From assembly GCA_029265405.1 (NCBI GenBank), contig JAJUJI010000013.1, positions 1-64,000 on the forward strand: a stretch of 64,000 bases of DNA, written 5' to 3'. This DNA comes from Clostridiales bacterium. Its GTDB lineage: Bacteria > Bacillota > Clostridia > Oscillospirales > Oscillospiraceae. The position numbers and the translations under genes were made by a program. Shown here one piece after another: positions 25,422 through 35,257 of this stretch. The number at the start of each line of letters is the position of its first letter. Positions within the stretch are counted from its first letter, which is position 1. Under the pieces are notes generated by a model, which saw only the letters and a list, made by a program, of their open reading frames with translations, was not told the DNA's origin and searched no databases.

Positions 25422-28400
25422 ATGGGCATGATGAGAAAAACGGCGTTGTTTGCGGTGAAACGCAGGTTTATTTTTGCCGCGGCATTTTTGCTTGCGGCCG
25501 CCTTCGGTGCGTGGCTGGCGGGCAGGGCGAATGTCAATTATGATATGACAAAATACCTGCCTGAGGACAGCCTGACTGCCGAGGCGCTGAAGGTCATGGA
25601 GGAAGAATTTGGCGGCGTCGGGTATTTGCAGGCGATGGTTTCTGAAGCGGACAGGGATACCGCCGAAGGCTTGGCCGAAATCCTTAAGGAAACGGACGGA
25701 GTGGATTCCGTGATGTTCGACGCGGACAGCGAAGAATATTACCAAGGGGACAAGGCCCTTTTCAAAATTTACCTCAGCCACAGCGATTTTTCCAGGGAAG
25801 CTTCGGACACCATAGAGCTGATTAAAAAAAAGCTGGAGGGCCGCAAGCTTGCGCTCTCGGGCTATGCGGTGGAAGCCGGATACAATAGGGATATGATTAA
25901 GGCCGACCTTGGTAAAATACTCGTCCTTTCCATAGCGGTCGTGCTGGCCATACTCCTGCTGACCTCGCGATCATGGGCCGATCCTCTCGTTTTCTTCTGC
26001 AATCTAGGCGTGGCGCTTTTGATAAACGTCGGCACCAACGCGCTGCTGGACAGCATCTCCTTTGTGTCGCAGTCCGTCTGCGCCGTTCTGCAAATGGCGC
26101 TTGCCATGGACTACTCCATTATCATACTTCACAGATACCACGAGGAGCGGGAAAAAACGGAGGACAAAAAAGAAGCTATGGCAGCCGCGCTTACTGCAAG
26201 CTTCACCTCCGTGGCCGCTTCAAGCCTGACTACTATAGCGGGGCTTTGCGCGCTGATGTTCATGCGCTTCAAGATAGGCCTGGACATAGGAGGGGTGCTG
26301 GCCAAGGGCATCGCATGCAGCCTGCTTTCCTCCTTTTTCTTTATGCCGGCAGTTATTATTGCATGCGACCGGCTGATGAAAATGACGCTCCATAAAAGGC
26401 TTATACCCGATATGAAAGGGCTGGCCGCCTTTGCCTCAGGCAAAAAGCTTTGGCTTCCGGTTATGGCGCTGATTTTGTTCATTGGGGCATATTTCATGCA
26501 GCGGAGGCTGGAATTCATATACGACATTGAGGTAAACAGAAACAGCAAAGTCTATAGCGACAGAGAGGCTATAAACGAGGCCTTCGGCATCCAAAATCCG
26601 CTGATTGTACTGGTCCCTAAAGGCGACAAGGAAAAAGAGCGGGAGGTCATGGCTTATGCCGCTTCGATAGATTATAAGGGCGAAAGGCCCATATCCGGAG
26701 CGAGCGGCCTTGCTTCAACCGGACTGTATGACGAGCTGGCGCTGGAGGAGGCCGCGGAGCGCTTCGGAACGTCGGCGGAAAACATGCGGGGCGTTTACGC
26801 CGCGCTGGGGTCCGAGGGCAGGAAGGCCTTTGTTTACGACATATTGAAATACCTCAAGGAAAGCGGCTATATCGAGCGGCTGGCTGAGGAAAAGCAGAAG
26901 GAGGCCGACGGGTTGTGCTCTAAAGTTAAGGAGCTTTACGCTTCGATCACCGCAGCAGATATGGCCGCAAAATACGGGCTTGACTCAGATACGGCAAACG
27001 CGCTCTGGGCGGCTATGGGCGCCGAACCTGACGACAGGCTTGCGCCGGACGCGGTTCTGTCCTATTTGCACCGCACGCAGTTTTTTATGGACTATGCAGA
27101 TAAAAAGCAGGAGGAGCTTCGGGAGCAGTACGAGGCAGCGCTGAAGCTGGCCGGGACATATACCGCCGAGGAAGCGGCCGGAAGCTTCCATATAAACCGG
27201 AGCGCCGTTTACGGCATCATGTACGAGCTTGGCGCCGAGGGCTTCGACGAAAACGCAAGGCTGACGAAGGCGCAGCTTATAAAATACCTGTACGAAACGA
27301 CAGGCGATTCCGGGCTTGAAGCTTATTACGCTTCCGTGCAGGAGGCGGAAGAACGTCTTGACGCGGAGCGGATACAGGCCGACCCGCTTCTGGGAAAATT
27401 GTTTGGGCCTGACCTTACGGCGGCAGTGTTCCGGGAGTATGGGGCCGACCCGGCCTCGGACAGCCTGACAAGGTATCAAATACTGCAATATGTCAGCCGC
27501 AATCAGCTCATCAAGGAATACGCCCCCGCCATGTCAGGTTATCAGGATATTTATGACGCGAAGTATGCGGAAGCGAAGGCGCTTTACGATGAATTGACAT
27601 ACAAGGAGGCGGCGGCCGCCTTCGGACTGGCCGAAAGGCAGGCCTTCGCCGTATATTGCACCCTGCTGCCGGAGGCTTCGGCCGGGCTGAGGATAGAAGG
27701 CCGGGAGCTGCTGGCCTGGCTTTATGAAAAAGGCGGCGCGGCTTCCCTCAGGGACAGCTATGAGGCCATGAAGAGGGCCTTTGCCGTACTTGACCGGGAG
27801 GCTGTTATCAAGCTCGGCGGCATGTACGACGAGGCGGCTGCGGACGCGGTCATAAGGCGCTGCGGCGGCCCGGTTTACGCGTATCAGCTGATAGGCTATG
27901 CGCTGGAAAACAATCTTGTTATGAAATACGCGGAGGCGGCCCAGGAGGAGGCGGAGCTTAGGTATCTGGAGGCGGCCGAAGCCGCCAGATACATGACCGC
28001 GGGAGAAATCAGCTCGGCTTACGGCATAAGCGGCAAGTGGATAGATGAGATATTCGCGCATTTCGGGGTAGAGGCCGGCGGAAGCGTAAAAAAAGCCGAC
28101 CTTGCGGTCTACGCCTCCGAAAGCTCGCTTCCTTTGCGCATCGGCCGCGGACTGCGGGAGGAGGTGGACCGGAAATGGGACGAAGCGCTCTACGCTATAG
28201 ACAGATTTGAGGGCGGCAGGTATTCCCGGTTGATTTTCAATATTTCCTCTGAGGTTGCCGGCGACGAGGCGGCATATGTCGTCAAGACTCTCAGACGCGA
28301 CCTGTCGCGGTATTACGGCGAGTACTATGTATTGGGCTCAAGCGCCAATATCTGTGACATACGCGAGACGTTTTCGACTGATATAATAAATATCAATGTC

Positions 28401-28898
28401 ATAAATATTTTGGCCGTATTCATTATAGTCATGCTGCTTTACCGCTCGGTAAGCATGCCGCTGCTGCTTGTCGCCTGCATACAGGGAGCGATATTTGTCG
28501 GCCTGTCGATAAATGCCGCCGCGAAGTCCCCGGTATATTTTGTCTGCTATCTCGTAGCCATATGCATCCAGATGGGAGCGACGATAGACTACGGCATACT
28601 GCTGACGGACCGCTACTGCGCCTTCAGGCGGACTTTTGCCCCCTCCGAGGCCATAAGGAAAGCCGTTTGCGTCTCTTCACCCACTATTCTAACCTCAGGG
28701 CTGGTTTTTGTCATAGCCGCGGCTATTGTGGGCTGGATGGCGACCGTGCCGATAATTGCCTATATAGGCAGGCTTATCAGCCGTGGCGCCGCTGTCAGCG
28801 TCCTTACGGTGCTGCTTGTTTTGCCGCAATGCCTGCGCCTGTTCGACGTCTTTATTGAAAAAGGCTCGCTCCGCGGCAAATTCAAAAGGGAGGGGTGA
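25422..28898 (+). CDS. MMPL/RND-family transporter with a seven-repeat extracellular region
   Basis: 1158 residues. TM1 at about 9-28 is followed by a short outer domain (30-165), then a membrane block (about 170-330) and TM7 near 345. The second membrane block is at about 955-1150. Both blocks show the MMPL pattern, including MDYSIIILHRYHEE and TIDYGILLTDRYC, where the central Asp residues fit proton relay. Between TM7 and the last block lies an outer region of nearly 600 residues. Its residues 436-920 contain about seven degenerate copies of a ~69-residue helical unit (pattern AAxxFG, hydrophobic Y, GAE, LxxYL, then acidic helix). MMPL proteins export lipids or act as Patched/Hedgehog-type lipid carriers. 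GGAGG precedes the ATG. Substrate unknown. Confidence 0.85.
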   Translation: MGMMRKTALFAVKRRFIFAAAFLLAAAFGAWLAGRANVNYDMTKYLPEDSLTAEALKVMEEEFGGVGYLQAMVSEADRDTAEGLAEILKETDGVDSVMFDADSEEYYQGDKALFKIYLSHSDFSREASDTIELIKKKLEGRKLALSGYAVEAGYNRDMIKADLGKILVLSIAVVLAILLLTSRSWADPLVFFCNLGVALLINVGTNALLDSISFVSQSVCAVLQMALAMDYSIIILHRYHEEREKTEDKKEAMAAALTASFTSVAASSLTTIAGLCALMFMRFKIGLDIGGVLAKGIACSLLSSFFFMPAVIIACDRLMKMTLHKRLIPDMKGLAAFASGKKLWLPVMALILFIGAYFMQRRLEFIYDIEVNRNSKVYSDREAINEAFGIQNPLIVLVPKGDKEKEREVMAYAASIDYKGERPISGASGLASTGLYDELALEEAAERFGTSAENMRGVYAALGSEGRKAFVYDILKYLKESGYIERLAEEKQKEADGLCSKVKELYASITAADMAAKYGLDSDTANALWAAMGAEPDDRLAPDAVLSYLHRTQFFMDYADKKQEELREQYEAALKLAGTYTAEEAAGSFHINRSAVYGIMYELGAEGFDENARLTKAQLIKYLYETTGDSGLEAYYASVQEAEERLDAERIQADPLLGKLFGPDLTAAVFREYGADPASDSLTRYQILQYVSRNQLIKEYAPAMSGYQDIYDAKYAEAKALYDELTYKEAAAAFGLAERQAFAVYCTLLPEASAGLRIEGRELLAWLYEKGGAASLRDSYEAMKRAFAVLDREAVIKLGGMYDEAAADAVIRRCGGPVYAYQLIGYALENNLVMKYAEAAQEEAELRYLEAAEAARYMTAGEISSAYGISGKWIDEIFAHFGVEAGGSVKKADLAVYASESSLPLRIGRGLREEVDRKWDEALYAIDRFEGGRYSRLIFNISSEVAGDEAAYVVKTLRRDLSRYYGEYYVLGSSANICDIRETFSTDIININVINILAVFIIVMLLYRSVSMPLLLVACIQGAIFVGLSINAAAKSPVYFVCYLVAICIQMGATIDYGILLTDRYCAFRRTFAPSEAIRKAVCVSSPTILTSGLVFVIAAAIVGWMATVPIIAYIGRLISRGAAVSVLTVLLVLPQCLRLFDVFIEKGSLRGKFKREG

Positions 28899-28929
28899 GC
28901 CTGCCCCTCCCCGAATACGGCTGCGCCGC

Positions 28930-29538
28930 TTAGCCTATAAGCTGCATTGTCCAGTAGTTGCCGTCCGGCTCGTAGCCGACGCCGATCTGAGTGTAGGAGG
29001 CCCCGAGCATATTTGCGCGATGGCCCGAGGAATTCTTCCAGTCCGTGAAAACGGAGTAAGGCGTCGTTTGCCCGCGCGCTATGTTTTCGCCGGCTGAACG
29101 GAAGGAAAGCCCGAAGCTCCTAATCATTGTGGAAAAGGCGCCGTAGGTCGGGCTGTAATGGTCGAAATAGTTCCTGTCGCGCATGTCACGGGATTTGAAG
29201 CGCGCTACGCGGCAAAGCTCCCAGTTCTTTTTAAGCGCTGGAAGTCCGTTTTGAGCGCGGAATTGGTTTGTGAGCCTTATGACCTCGTCCTCGCTGTCGG
29301 TTACTGCCTTTGGAACCACCGGAACCTTTATGGTCTGGCCCGGATAAATTAGGGCAGGGTTTTTAATCTGCGGATTGGCCAGAATCAGCTCGTCAAGGCC
29401 AACCTGATATTTGACCGCAATTTTCCAAAGAGAGTCTCCGGAAACGACGGTGTATTCGACTATATCCGCCGCTCCGGCGGCTGTGCAGAGGAAAAGAAGC
29501 GCCGCTAGCGCTGCGATAAAACGCTTTATTTTTCTCAA
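28930..29538 (-). CDS. Secreted LysM plus CAP (SCP) domain protein
   Basis: 202 residues. A signal peptide (RKIKRFIAALAALLFL, cleavage after AGAA) is followed by one LysM domain (EYTVVSGDSLWKIAVKYQVG, about 28-72) that binds peptidoglycan and a CAP/SCP domain (LTNQFRAQNGLPAL, SRDMRDRNYFDHYSP, GENIARG, SSGHRANML). The CAP His/Glu set is present. Such proteins (YkwD/SafA-like) are common in sporulating Clostridia, where some sit in the spore coat. The TTG at 29538 with GAGGTG upstream is preferred over the GTG at 29547, which overlaps that ribosome site. It is convergent with the MMPL gene. Confidence 0.88.
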   Translation of the reverse strand: MRKIKRFIAALAALLFLCTAAGAADIVEYTVVSGDSLWKIAVKYQVGLDELILANPQIKNPALIYPGQTIKVPVVPKAVTDSEDEVIRLTNQFRAQNGLPALKKNWELCRVARFKSRDMRDRNYFDHYSPTYGAFSTMIRSFGLSFRSAGENIARGQTTPYSVFTDWKNSSGHRANMLGASYTQIGVGYEPDGNYWTMQLIG

Positions 29539-29675
29539 CGTAAACACCTCGCTCTATTTTTCCACAGGAACGCGCGTCTTTACCGCAATCTTTCTTCTAA
29601 AAAGCCCAAAAGCTGGTTTTGGCCTGGCCGCGTTCTGAAAGCAAGACTGAAAAATGCGGGCTTATGGAAAAAACG

Positions 29676-29708
29676 AAGGCCCGCAGACGTTTATCGTCTG
29701 CGGGCCTT
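29676..29708 (-). terminator. Strong terminator of the GAPDH gene
   Basis: 14-bp stem AAGGCCCGCAGACG / CGTCTGCGGGCCTT with a 5-nt loop; on the minus strand it is followed by CGTTTTTTCC. Confidence 0.85.
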
Positions 29709-29775
29709 CGCGAGGCAAAAGCAAAAAAGCAAGCTATGAAAGAGAGGAAGATGTTATTTGAATCCGGAGCTGCGG

Positions 29776-30909
<1,134 letters not shown>

Positions 30910-30915
30910 ATGTAC

Positions 30916-30944
30916 ATTATATGCAGGCAATCAAAAATTGTCAA
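30916..30944 (-). promoter_or_regulatory. Consensus promoter of the GAPDH gene
   Basis: Minus strand TTGACA (30944-30939), 17-bp spacer, TATAAT (30921-30916); a perfect sigma-A promoter giving a leader of about 70 nt. Confidence 0.85.
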
Positions 30945-31001
30945 TATGCGGCGGTAAATTTTATTATTTTTTTTGTCTTATAGCATGCCCGAAAAATACG
31001 A

Positions 31002-31030
31002 TTGCATACTGCAGGAGAAAGTATTATAAT
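31002..31030 (+). promoter_or_regulatory. Promoter of the GntR gene
   Basis: TATAAT at 31025-31030 with a weak -35 TTGCAT at 31002-31007 (17-bp spacer). Start expected about 37 nt before the ATG region. Confidence 0.45.
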
Positions 31031-31073
31031 ACATGGGATTTATTATTGAAAATATTGGTGCGGAGGTTGTAAT

Positions 31074-31862
31074 ATGGCGCCTAATCCCGTTCTCAGCGCG
31101 AATCTTTCCGCCGACAGCGGCATACCGCTCTATTACCAGCTTGTTGGAGTCGTGAAACGCTGCATATCGGCGGGATTATTAAAGACGGGAGATATGTTGC
31201 CCTCAGAAGCGGAGCTTTGCAGGGCCTACAACATAAGCAGGAGCACGGTAAGGCAAGCGTTCGGCGCTTTGGAGGACGAGGGGCTCGTGATAAGGCAGAG
31301 GGGGCGGGGCACCTTTGTGGCCGAGCCCAAGCTTCACAGGCGCAATGAAAACATCTACTCCTTTACGGCGGAAGCGACGGCGATGGGGCTTATGCCGTCC
31401 TCCACGCTGCTGGAGTTTGACGTGCTGAAGCCTGATTCCGATATATCCAAAATGCTTGAGCTCCATTCCGAGGATGTGCCGGTCTACCGTTTTACCCGCA
31501 TACGCAGGGTCAACGGCGTGCCGCTGATGCTTGAAACCTCCTATTACCCGCAGTATATTTATCCAAAGCTAACGCGCGAGCTGCTGGAGAAGCATTCCTT
31601 TTATTCGCTGCTGTACGACGTCGGCATCATGCCCGCAAGCGCGAGGGACAGCTATGAAGCCATAAAGCTTGACCACAGCGAGGCCGAGATACTGCAATGC
31701 AAGCCGGGAAGCGCGGGCTTTTTTCACCAGAGGGTCACGAGGACGGAAAACGGGCAGGTATTTGAGTTTACACAATCGATAATCCGGGGAGACAAGGTTA
31801 AGCTGGATGTGTTCATGCAAAAAGACGGCTTTTCCTTCGCAAGGAGCTTTGAAAGGGAATAG
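31074..31862 (+). CDS. GntR-family regulator of the HutC type (UTRA domain)
   Basis: 262 residues. Residues 13-80 form the GntR winged helix (IPLYYQLVGVVKRCISAG, SEAELCRAYNISRSTVRQAF, GLVIRQRGRGTFVAE). Residues 95-255 form a UTRA ligand domain (VYRFTRIRRVNGVPLMLETSYYP). HutC-type regulators sense small metabolites such as histidine intermediates, sugar phosphates or fatty acids. TGCGGAGG precedes the ATG. It is monocistronic and divergent from the GAPDH gene, so autoregulation and control of GAPDH are both possible. Confidence 0.92.
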   Translation: MAPNPVLSANLSADSGIPLYYQLVGVVKRCISAGLLKTGDMLPSEAELCRAYNISRSTVRQAFGALEDEGLVIRQRGRGTFVAEPKLHRRNENIYSFTAEATAMGLMPSSTLLEFDVLKPDSDISKMLELHSEDVPVYRFTRIRRVNGVPLMLETSYYPQYIYPKLTRELLEKHSFYSLLYDVGIMPASARDSYEAIKLDHSEAEILQCKPGSAGFFHQRVTRTENGQVFEFTQSIIRGDKVKLDVFMQKDGFSFARSFERE

Positions 31863-31878
31863 CGCGCAAAAAAAGAGT

Positions 31879-31907
31879 GCGTTCCGGCCGGCCGGAACGC
31901 CTTTTTC
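31879..31907 (+). terminator. Terminator of the GntR gene
   Basis: Perfect 11+11-bp palindrome centred on CCGGCCGG (31879-31900) followed by CTTTTTC. Serves also as the end of the convergent ABC operon. Confidence 0.8.
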
Positions 31908-31925
31908 TTTTTTCCGATTTTTCAA

Positions 31926-32702
31926 TCAGCCATGCGGTATCGAAACGGTTATGCTGCCGCCGCCGTAGGGTACAGAGCGAAGGCTGACATTTATATTGTA
32001 GAGATCGGATAACAGCTCCTCGGTCAGCGTTTCGCGGGGAGTTCCGAAGGCCAGAACCTTGCCTTCCTTTATGACCAAAACGCGCCCCGCGTGCAGAAAG
32101 GCCTGGTTGGGATCGTGAGTGGAAAAAAAGACGGTATAGCCGCCTCCGGCCAGGGCGCTTATGCGCTCCATGACGCGCCAGCTGTTTCCGTAATCCAAAT
32201 TCGATGTAGGCTCGTCCATGATAAGGACTCCGGCTTCCTGCACCAGCGCGCGGGCGAGCAGGGCGAGCTGCCTTTCGCCGCCGGATATCTGCCCGCAGCC
32301 CCTGTGCTTGAGGTGCGCTATGCCGAGGCTGTTAAGCACATCAACCGCTTTTGCGACGTCCTTGGGCCTGGGAGACTGGAACAGGCCCAGCCGGTTAGTT
32401 ACCCCCATCAGAACGGTATCGAGAACTGTATAATTGAAAACCGGCGATACGGATTGGGGGATGTATGCTATGCGTCTGGCCGCTTCCGCGCTGGACATTT
32501 TCCGTATATCGACGCCGTCTATAAGCACAGCTCCCTTTTGAGGCTTTAAAAAGCCCAGCATGCAGCGGAAAAGCGTGCTTTTTCCCACCCCGTTGGGACC
32601 CAGGACCGCGACGACGTCGCCGGAATCGGCGGAAAAGTCCAGCCCGCTCAGAACCTTATTTCCTTTATATGAAAACTCTATATTTCTGGCCTCAATCCTC
32701 AT
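31926..32702 (-). CDS. ABC importer ATPase of the FecCD/BtuCD class
   Basis: 258 residues with Walker A GPNGVGKST (about 34-42), Q-loop AYIPQSVSP, signature ISGGERQ, Walker B VLIMDEPTSNLD and switch His in FSTHDPNQA. This is the ATPase subunit of a type II importer for iron complexes, cobalamin, molybdate or tungstate. It overlaps the 3' end of the permease gene by 11 nt on the minus strand. The binding protein is encoded divergently at 34134. See the leader at 33866 for a hint that the ligand is an oxyanion such as molybdate or tungstate. Confidence 0.92.
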   Translation of the reverse strand: MRIEARNIEFSYKGNKVLSGLDFSADSGDVVAVLGPNGVGKSTLFRCMLGFLKPQKGAVLIDGVDIRKMSSAEAARRIAYIPQSVSPVFNYTVLDTVLMGVTNRLGLFQSPRPKDVAKAVDVLNSLGIAHLKHRGCGQISGGERQLALLARALVQEAGVLIMDEPTSNLDYGNSWRVMERISALAGGGYTVFFSTHDPNQAFLHAGRVLVIKEGKVLAFGTPRETLTEELLSDLYNINVSLRSVPYGGGSITVSIPHG

Positions 32703-33732
32703 TATCCGCGCTCCTTCTTAAAATCAGCCAAACAAATACCGGAGCGCCGACAAAGGCCGTCAGCACGCCGAGCGGGATCTCGCTTGTTGTCGCCGTCCTT
32801 GCCAGATCGTCCACGACCATCATAAAGCCGCCTCCAAGCAGGATGGAGGAGGGTATGAGACGCCTGTAGTCGCAGCCGAAAATCAGGCGGCAAAAATGCG
32901 GAATTACAAGCCCAACCCAGCCTATCATGCCGCTGACCGATACGGCTGCGGCCGTCATCAGGGTTGCGCATATAATGACCGCCAGACGCAGGCGGGAGGT
33001 GTTTATTCCGAGGCTCTTTGCCTCATCCTCGCTGACGGTGAGCAGGTTGATTCTCCACCTTAGAAGAAGCAGCGGTATAATGCCTGCAGCTACAAGAAGC
33101 GATACGAACAGGGCGTCGCCTCCCTTGATGGAGGCCAGGGAGCCCATAAGCCAGTAGGTTATCGCGGGAAGCTGCTCCTGAGTGTCGGCTATCAGCTTGA
33201 TGAAGGAGGTGCCGGCTGAAAAGAGGGAGCCTACCATGATGCCGGCCAGAACCATGGACAGCGTGGCGTTAAGCCTGCTGGCGCGGCTTATGGCGCAGGT
33301 GAGGAAAACGGCGCCCAGACCGAAGCAAAAGGACGATATGGTTATTCCAATATAGTTCAGCCCCAGCAGTATGGCTAGAGCCGCGCCGAAGCCCGCGCCC
33401 GTGGAGGCCCCCAGTATGTCCGGCGAAACCATGGGATTTCTGAACATGCCCTGATACGAGGCCCCCGCCGCCGAAAGCGCCGCCCCTATGAAGGCCGCCG
33501 CGATTACGCGAGGCAGGCGGACATTTACAAACACCGTTTCGGAAGCCTCCGTCCAGGTCTGCCGCAGGCCAGCGGCTCCGAAAAGTCGCATGAAAAGGCT
33601 TGCTGATATTTTAAAAAGATCGCCCAAGCCTATCGCATATCGGCCGAGAACAAACGAGCCAAGAAAAATAGCGACAAAAGCCGCAATAAGCAAAGAAAAC
33701 CCAAGCTTGTATGAATGAGCTCTGTCATCCAT
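32692..33732 (-). CDS. FecCD-family ABC importer permease
   Basis: 346 residues with about ten helices. Motifs: RLPRVIAAAFIGAALSAAGASYQGMFRNP (split here from a longer conserved stretch), LGASTGAGFGAALA, and GWVGLVIPHFCRLIFGCDYRRLIP near the C-terminus, all typical of BtuC/FecD/MolB proteins. The start at 33732 is preferred since GGGGG lies 8 nt upstream; an in-frame GTG at 33741 falls within that site. Transcribed from a good promoter 29 nt upstream together with the ATPase gene. Confidence 0.92.
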   Translation of the reverse strand: MDDRAHSYKLGFSLLIAAFVAIFLGSFVLGRYAIGLGDLFKISASLFMRLFGAAGLRQTWTEASETVFVNVRLPRVIAAAFIGAALSAAGASYQGMFRNPMVSPDILGASTGAGFGAALAILLGLNYIGITISSFCFGLGAVFLTCAISRASRLNATLSMVLAGIMVGSLFSAGTSFIKLIADTQEQLPAITYWLMGSLASIKGGDALFVSLLVAAGIIPLLLLRWRINLLTVSEDEAKSLGINTSRLRLAVIICATLMTAAAVSVSGMIGWVGLVIPHFCRLIFGCDYRRLIPSSILLGGGFMMVVDDLARTATTSEIPLGVLTAFVGAPVFVWLILRRSADNED

Positions 33733-33767
33733 TTTTTGCACCCCCGGAGCATGCCCTATATTGCAAC

Positions 33768-33796
33768 ATTATGCGGCAACAAATTCCCTCTGTCAA
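33768..33796 (-). promoter_or_regulatory. Promoter of the permease-ATPase genes
   Basis: Minus strand TTGACA (33796-33791), 17-bp spacer, CATAAT (33773-33768). No structured leader on this side. Confidence 0.7.
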
Positions 33797-33830
33797 TAAG
33801 AACAAAACATAGGTATTTTTCTTAAGCGTA

Positions 33831-33859
33831 TTGACAGGGGTAAAACGATATGCTACCAT
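33831..33859 (+). promoter_or_regulatory. Promoter of the binding-protein gene
   Basis: TTGACA 33831-33836, 17-bp spacer, TACCAT 33854-33859. Predicted start near 33866 gives a leader of about 268 nt. Confidence 0.6.
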
Positions 33860-33886
33860 AACATCATTAAAATTAATATGTGTTTC

Positions 33887-34050
33887 CGAGCCTTGCTGTC
33901 TAAGGGCGCCCGCCTTAAGAGCAGCCTAAGAAAGCAAGGCCTGAACGGCCTAAGGAGCGATAGCTGTCCGAGGCTGTTCACGGAGTCGGCATGGAAACGT
34001 ACCGGCTTTCTATTTTGAGAAGGAAACGACCAGATGCGTTTAAGGGCGTT
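33887..34050 (+). ncRNA. Structured leader RNA, candidate riboswitch (possibly Moco-family)
   Basis: The leader folds by eye into an outer helix GTTTCC-GA-GCC / GGC-AT-GGAAAC, a long arm CCTTGCT / AGCAAGG capped by TAAGGgCG / CGCCTTA, a hairpin AGGCC-TGAAC-GGCCT, then AAGGAGC and GTCCGAGGC segments and GTACCGGC. The string CCGAGCC, the AAGGA...CCGAGGC...CACGG order and ACGTACCGGC recall the molybdenum-cofactor riboswitch as I remember it. The downstream importer type (MolABC-like) fits. It ends in a terminator right before the ribosome site. Structured leader is well supported; the Moco label is tentative. Confidence 0.5.
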
Positions 34051-34075
34051 GCGTATGCGGCGCTATGGCGCGTTG

Positions 34076-34103
34076 CGGGCTGTTTCTAAACAGCCCGTTT
34101 TTT
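34076..34103 (+). terminator. Leader terminator before the binding-protein gene
   Basis: CGGGCTGTTT / AAACAGCCCG stem with a short loop, followed by TTTTTTATTT. It lies only about 30 nt before the ATG, as expected for transcriptional attenuation. Confidence 0.85.
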
Positions 34104-34133
34104 ATTTGCAATAAAAAACGGAGGTAATACAAA

Positions 34134-35204
34134 ATGAAAACAAGGATTGCGGCAATACTAATCGCGGCGGCGCTTATCCTAGGCTTATCCGCCTGCTCCT
34201 CTTCTACGGAGAAGGGTACTGCCTCATTTACCGACAGCGCCGGCAGAACGGTCGAGCTGCCCGGGAAAATTACCAAGGTCGCGCCAAGCGGAGCGGTCGC
34301 AACGATGATCCTGGCTACCCTGTGTCCGGATTATCTGGTTTCGGTCGGCGGCGCGCCGACGGACAAGCAGGCGGCATACCTGCCGAAGAGACTGTCAAGC
34401 CTGCCGGTTACCGGACAGCTTTACGGGAGCAAGAGCACCATCAACCTTGAGGAGCTGATCAACGCCGGGCCTCAGCTAATCATAGACCTCGGCGATAAAA
34501 AGGAGGGGATAGCCGCCGATATGGACGCGCTGCAGAAGCAGACGGGTATAACTACGATTTTTCTTGAAGCCGATCTTGACAGCGCGGCGGAAGCCTACCG
34601 CTCGCTTGGAAAAATATTGGGGTTGGAGGAAAGGGCGGAGGCTATCGCTTCTTTTATAGATGAAACGGTTTCCATGGCCAGTAAAAATGCCGCAAAAATA
34701 GGCGAGGGCGACAGGATATCGGTCATGTATACCTCGGGCGAGTCGGGGCTCAACACCGACGCCAGGGGCTCCGTGCAGGCGCAGGTCATAGAATTGATAG
34801 GCGCGGAAAACGCCATAGTTGTGGACGATGTGACCAACAAGGGCGGCGGAAACGTGATCGATATGGAGCAGCTCTACAACGCCGACCCGGAGGTTATAAT
34901 TTTTGCCGGAGGCAGCATTTACGAAACCGTTGCAAACGATTCCGCCTGGGCCGGCCTGAAGGCCGTCAAGGACGGCAGGTATTATGAGATTCCGATGCTT
35001 CCTTACAACTGGATGTCCAACCCGCCGTCCATAAACATGACGCTCGGGGTCTGGTGGCTTGGAAATCTGCTTTATCCGGACATATATGACTATGATATGG
35101 TAGAAAAAACCAAGGAGATATACAAGCTGCTGTGGAATTACGATATGAGCGATGACGAGGCGAGGACCTTGCTTGCCCGTTCGACGCTGAAAAACGCAGG
35201 CTGA
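34134..35204 (+). CDS. ABC importer substrate-binding lipoprotein, TroA/FepB class
   Basis: 356 residues. Lipobox LSAC (Cys21), then the periplasmic-binding-2 fold: FTDSAGRTVELP, LEELINAGPQLIIDLGD and, near the end, MLPYNWMSNPPSINMTLGVWW with DYDM. It binds an iron complex, cobalamin, molybdate or tungstate and delivers it to the divergently encoded permease/ATPase. ACGGAGG precedes the ATG, 30 nt after a leader terminator. It is monocistronic: a strong terminator follows at once. Confidence 0.9.
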   Translation: MKTRIAAILIAAALILGLSACSSSTEKGTASFTDSAGRTVELPGKITKVAPSGAVATMILATLCPDYLVSVGGAPTDKQAAYLPKRLSSLPVTGQLYGSKSTINLEELINAGPQLIIDLGDKKEGIAADMDALQKQTGITTIFLEADLDSAAEAYRSLGKILGLEERAEAIASFIDETVSMASKNAAKIGEGDRISVMYTSGESGLNTDARGSVQAQVIELIGAENAIVVDDVTNKGGGNVIDMEQLYNADPEVIIFAGGSIYETVANDSAWAGLKAVKDGRYYEIPMLPYNWMSNPPSINMTLGVWWLGNLLYPDIYDYDMVEKTKEIYKLLWNYDMSDDEARTLLARSTLKNAG

Positions 35205-35211
35205 GAGAAAA

Positions 35212-35252
35212 AAGCCGGAGCCGGATGCTGCGCATCGGCTCCGGCTTTTTTT
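35212..35252. terminator. Bidirectional terminator
   Basis: 16-bp stem with one bulge (AAGCCGGAGCCG.. / ..GGCTCCGGCTT) followed by TTTTTTT on the plus strand; shared by the binding-protein gene and the convergent SDR gene. Confidence 0.85.
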
Positions 35253-35257
35253 AAATC

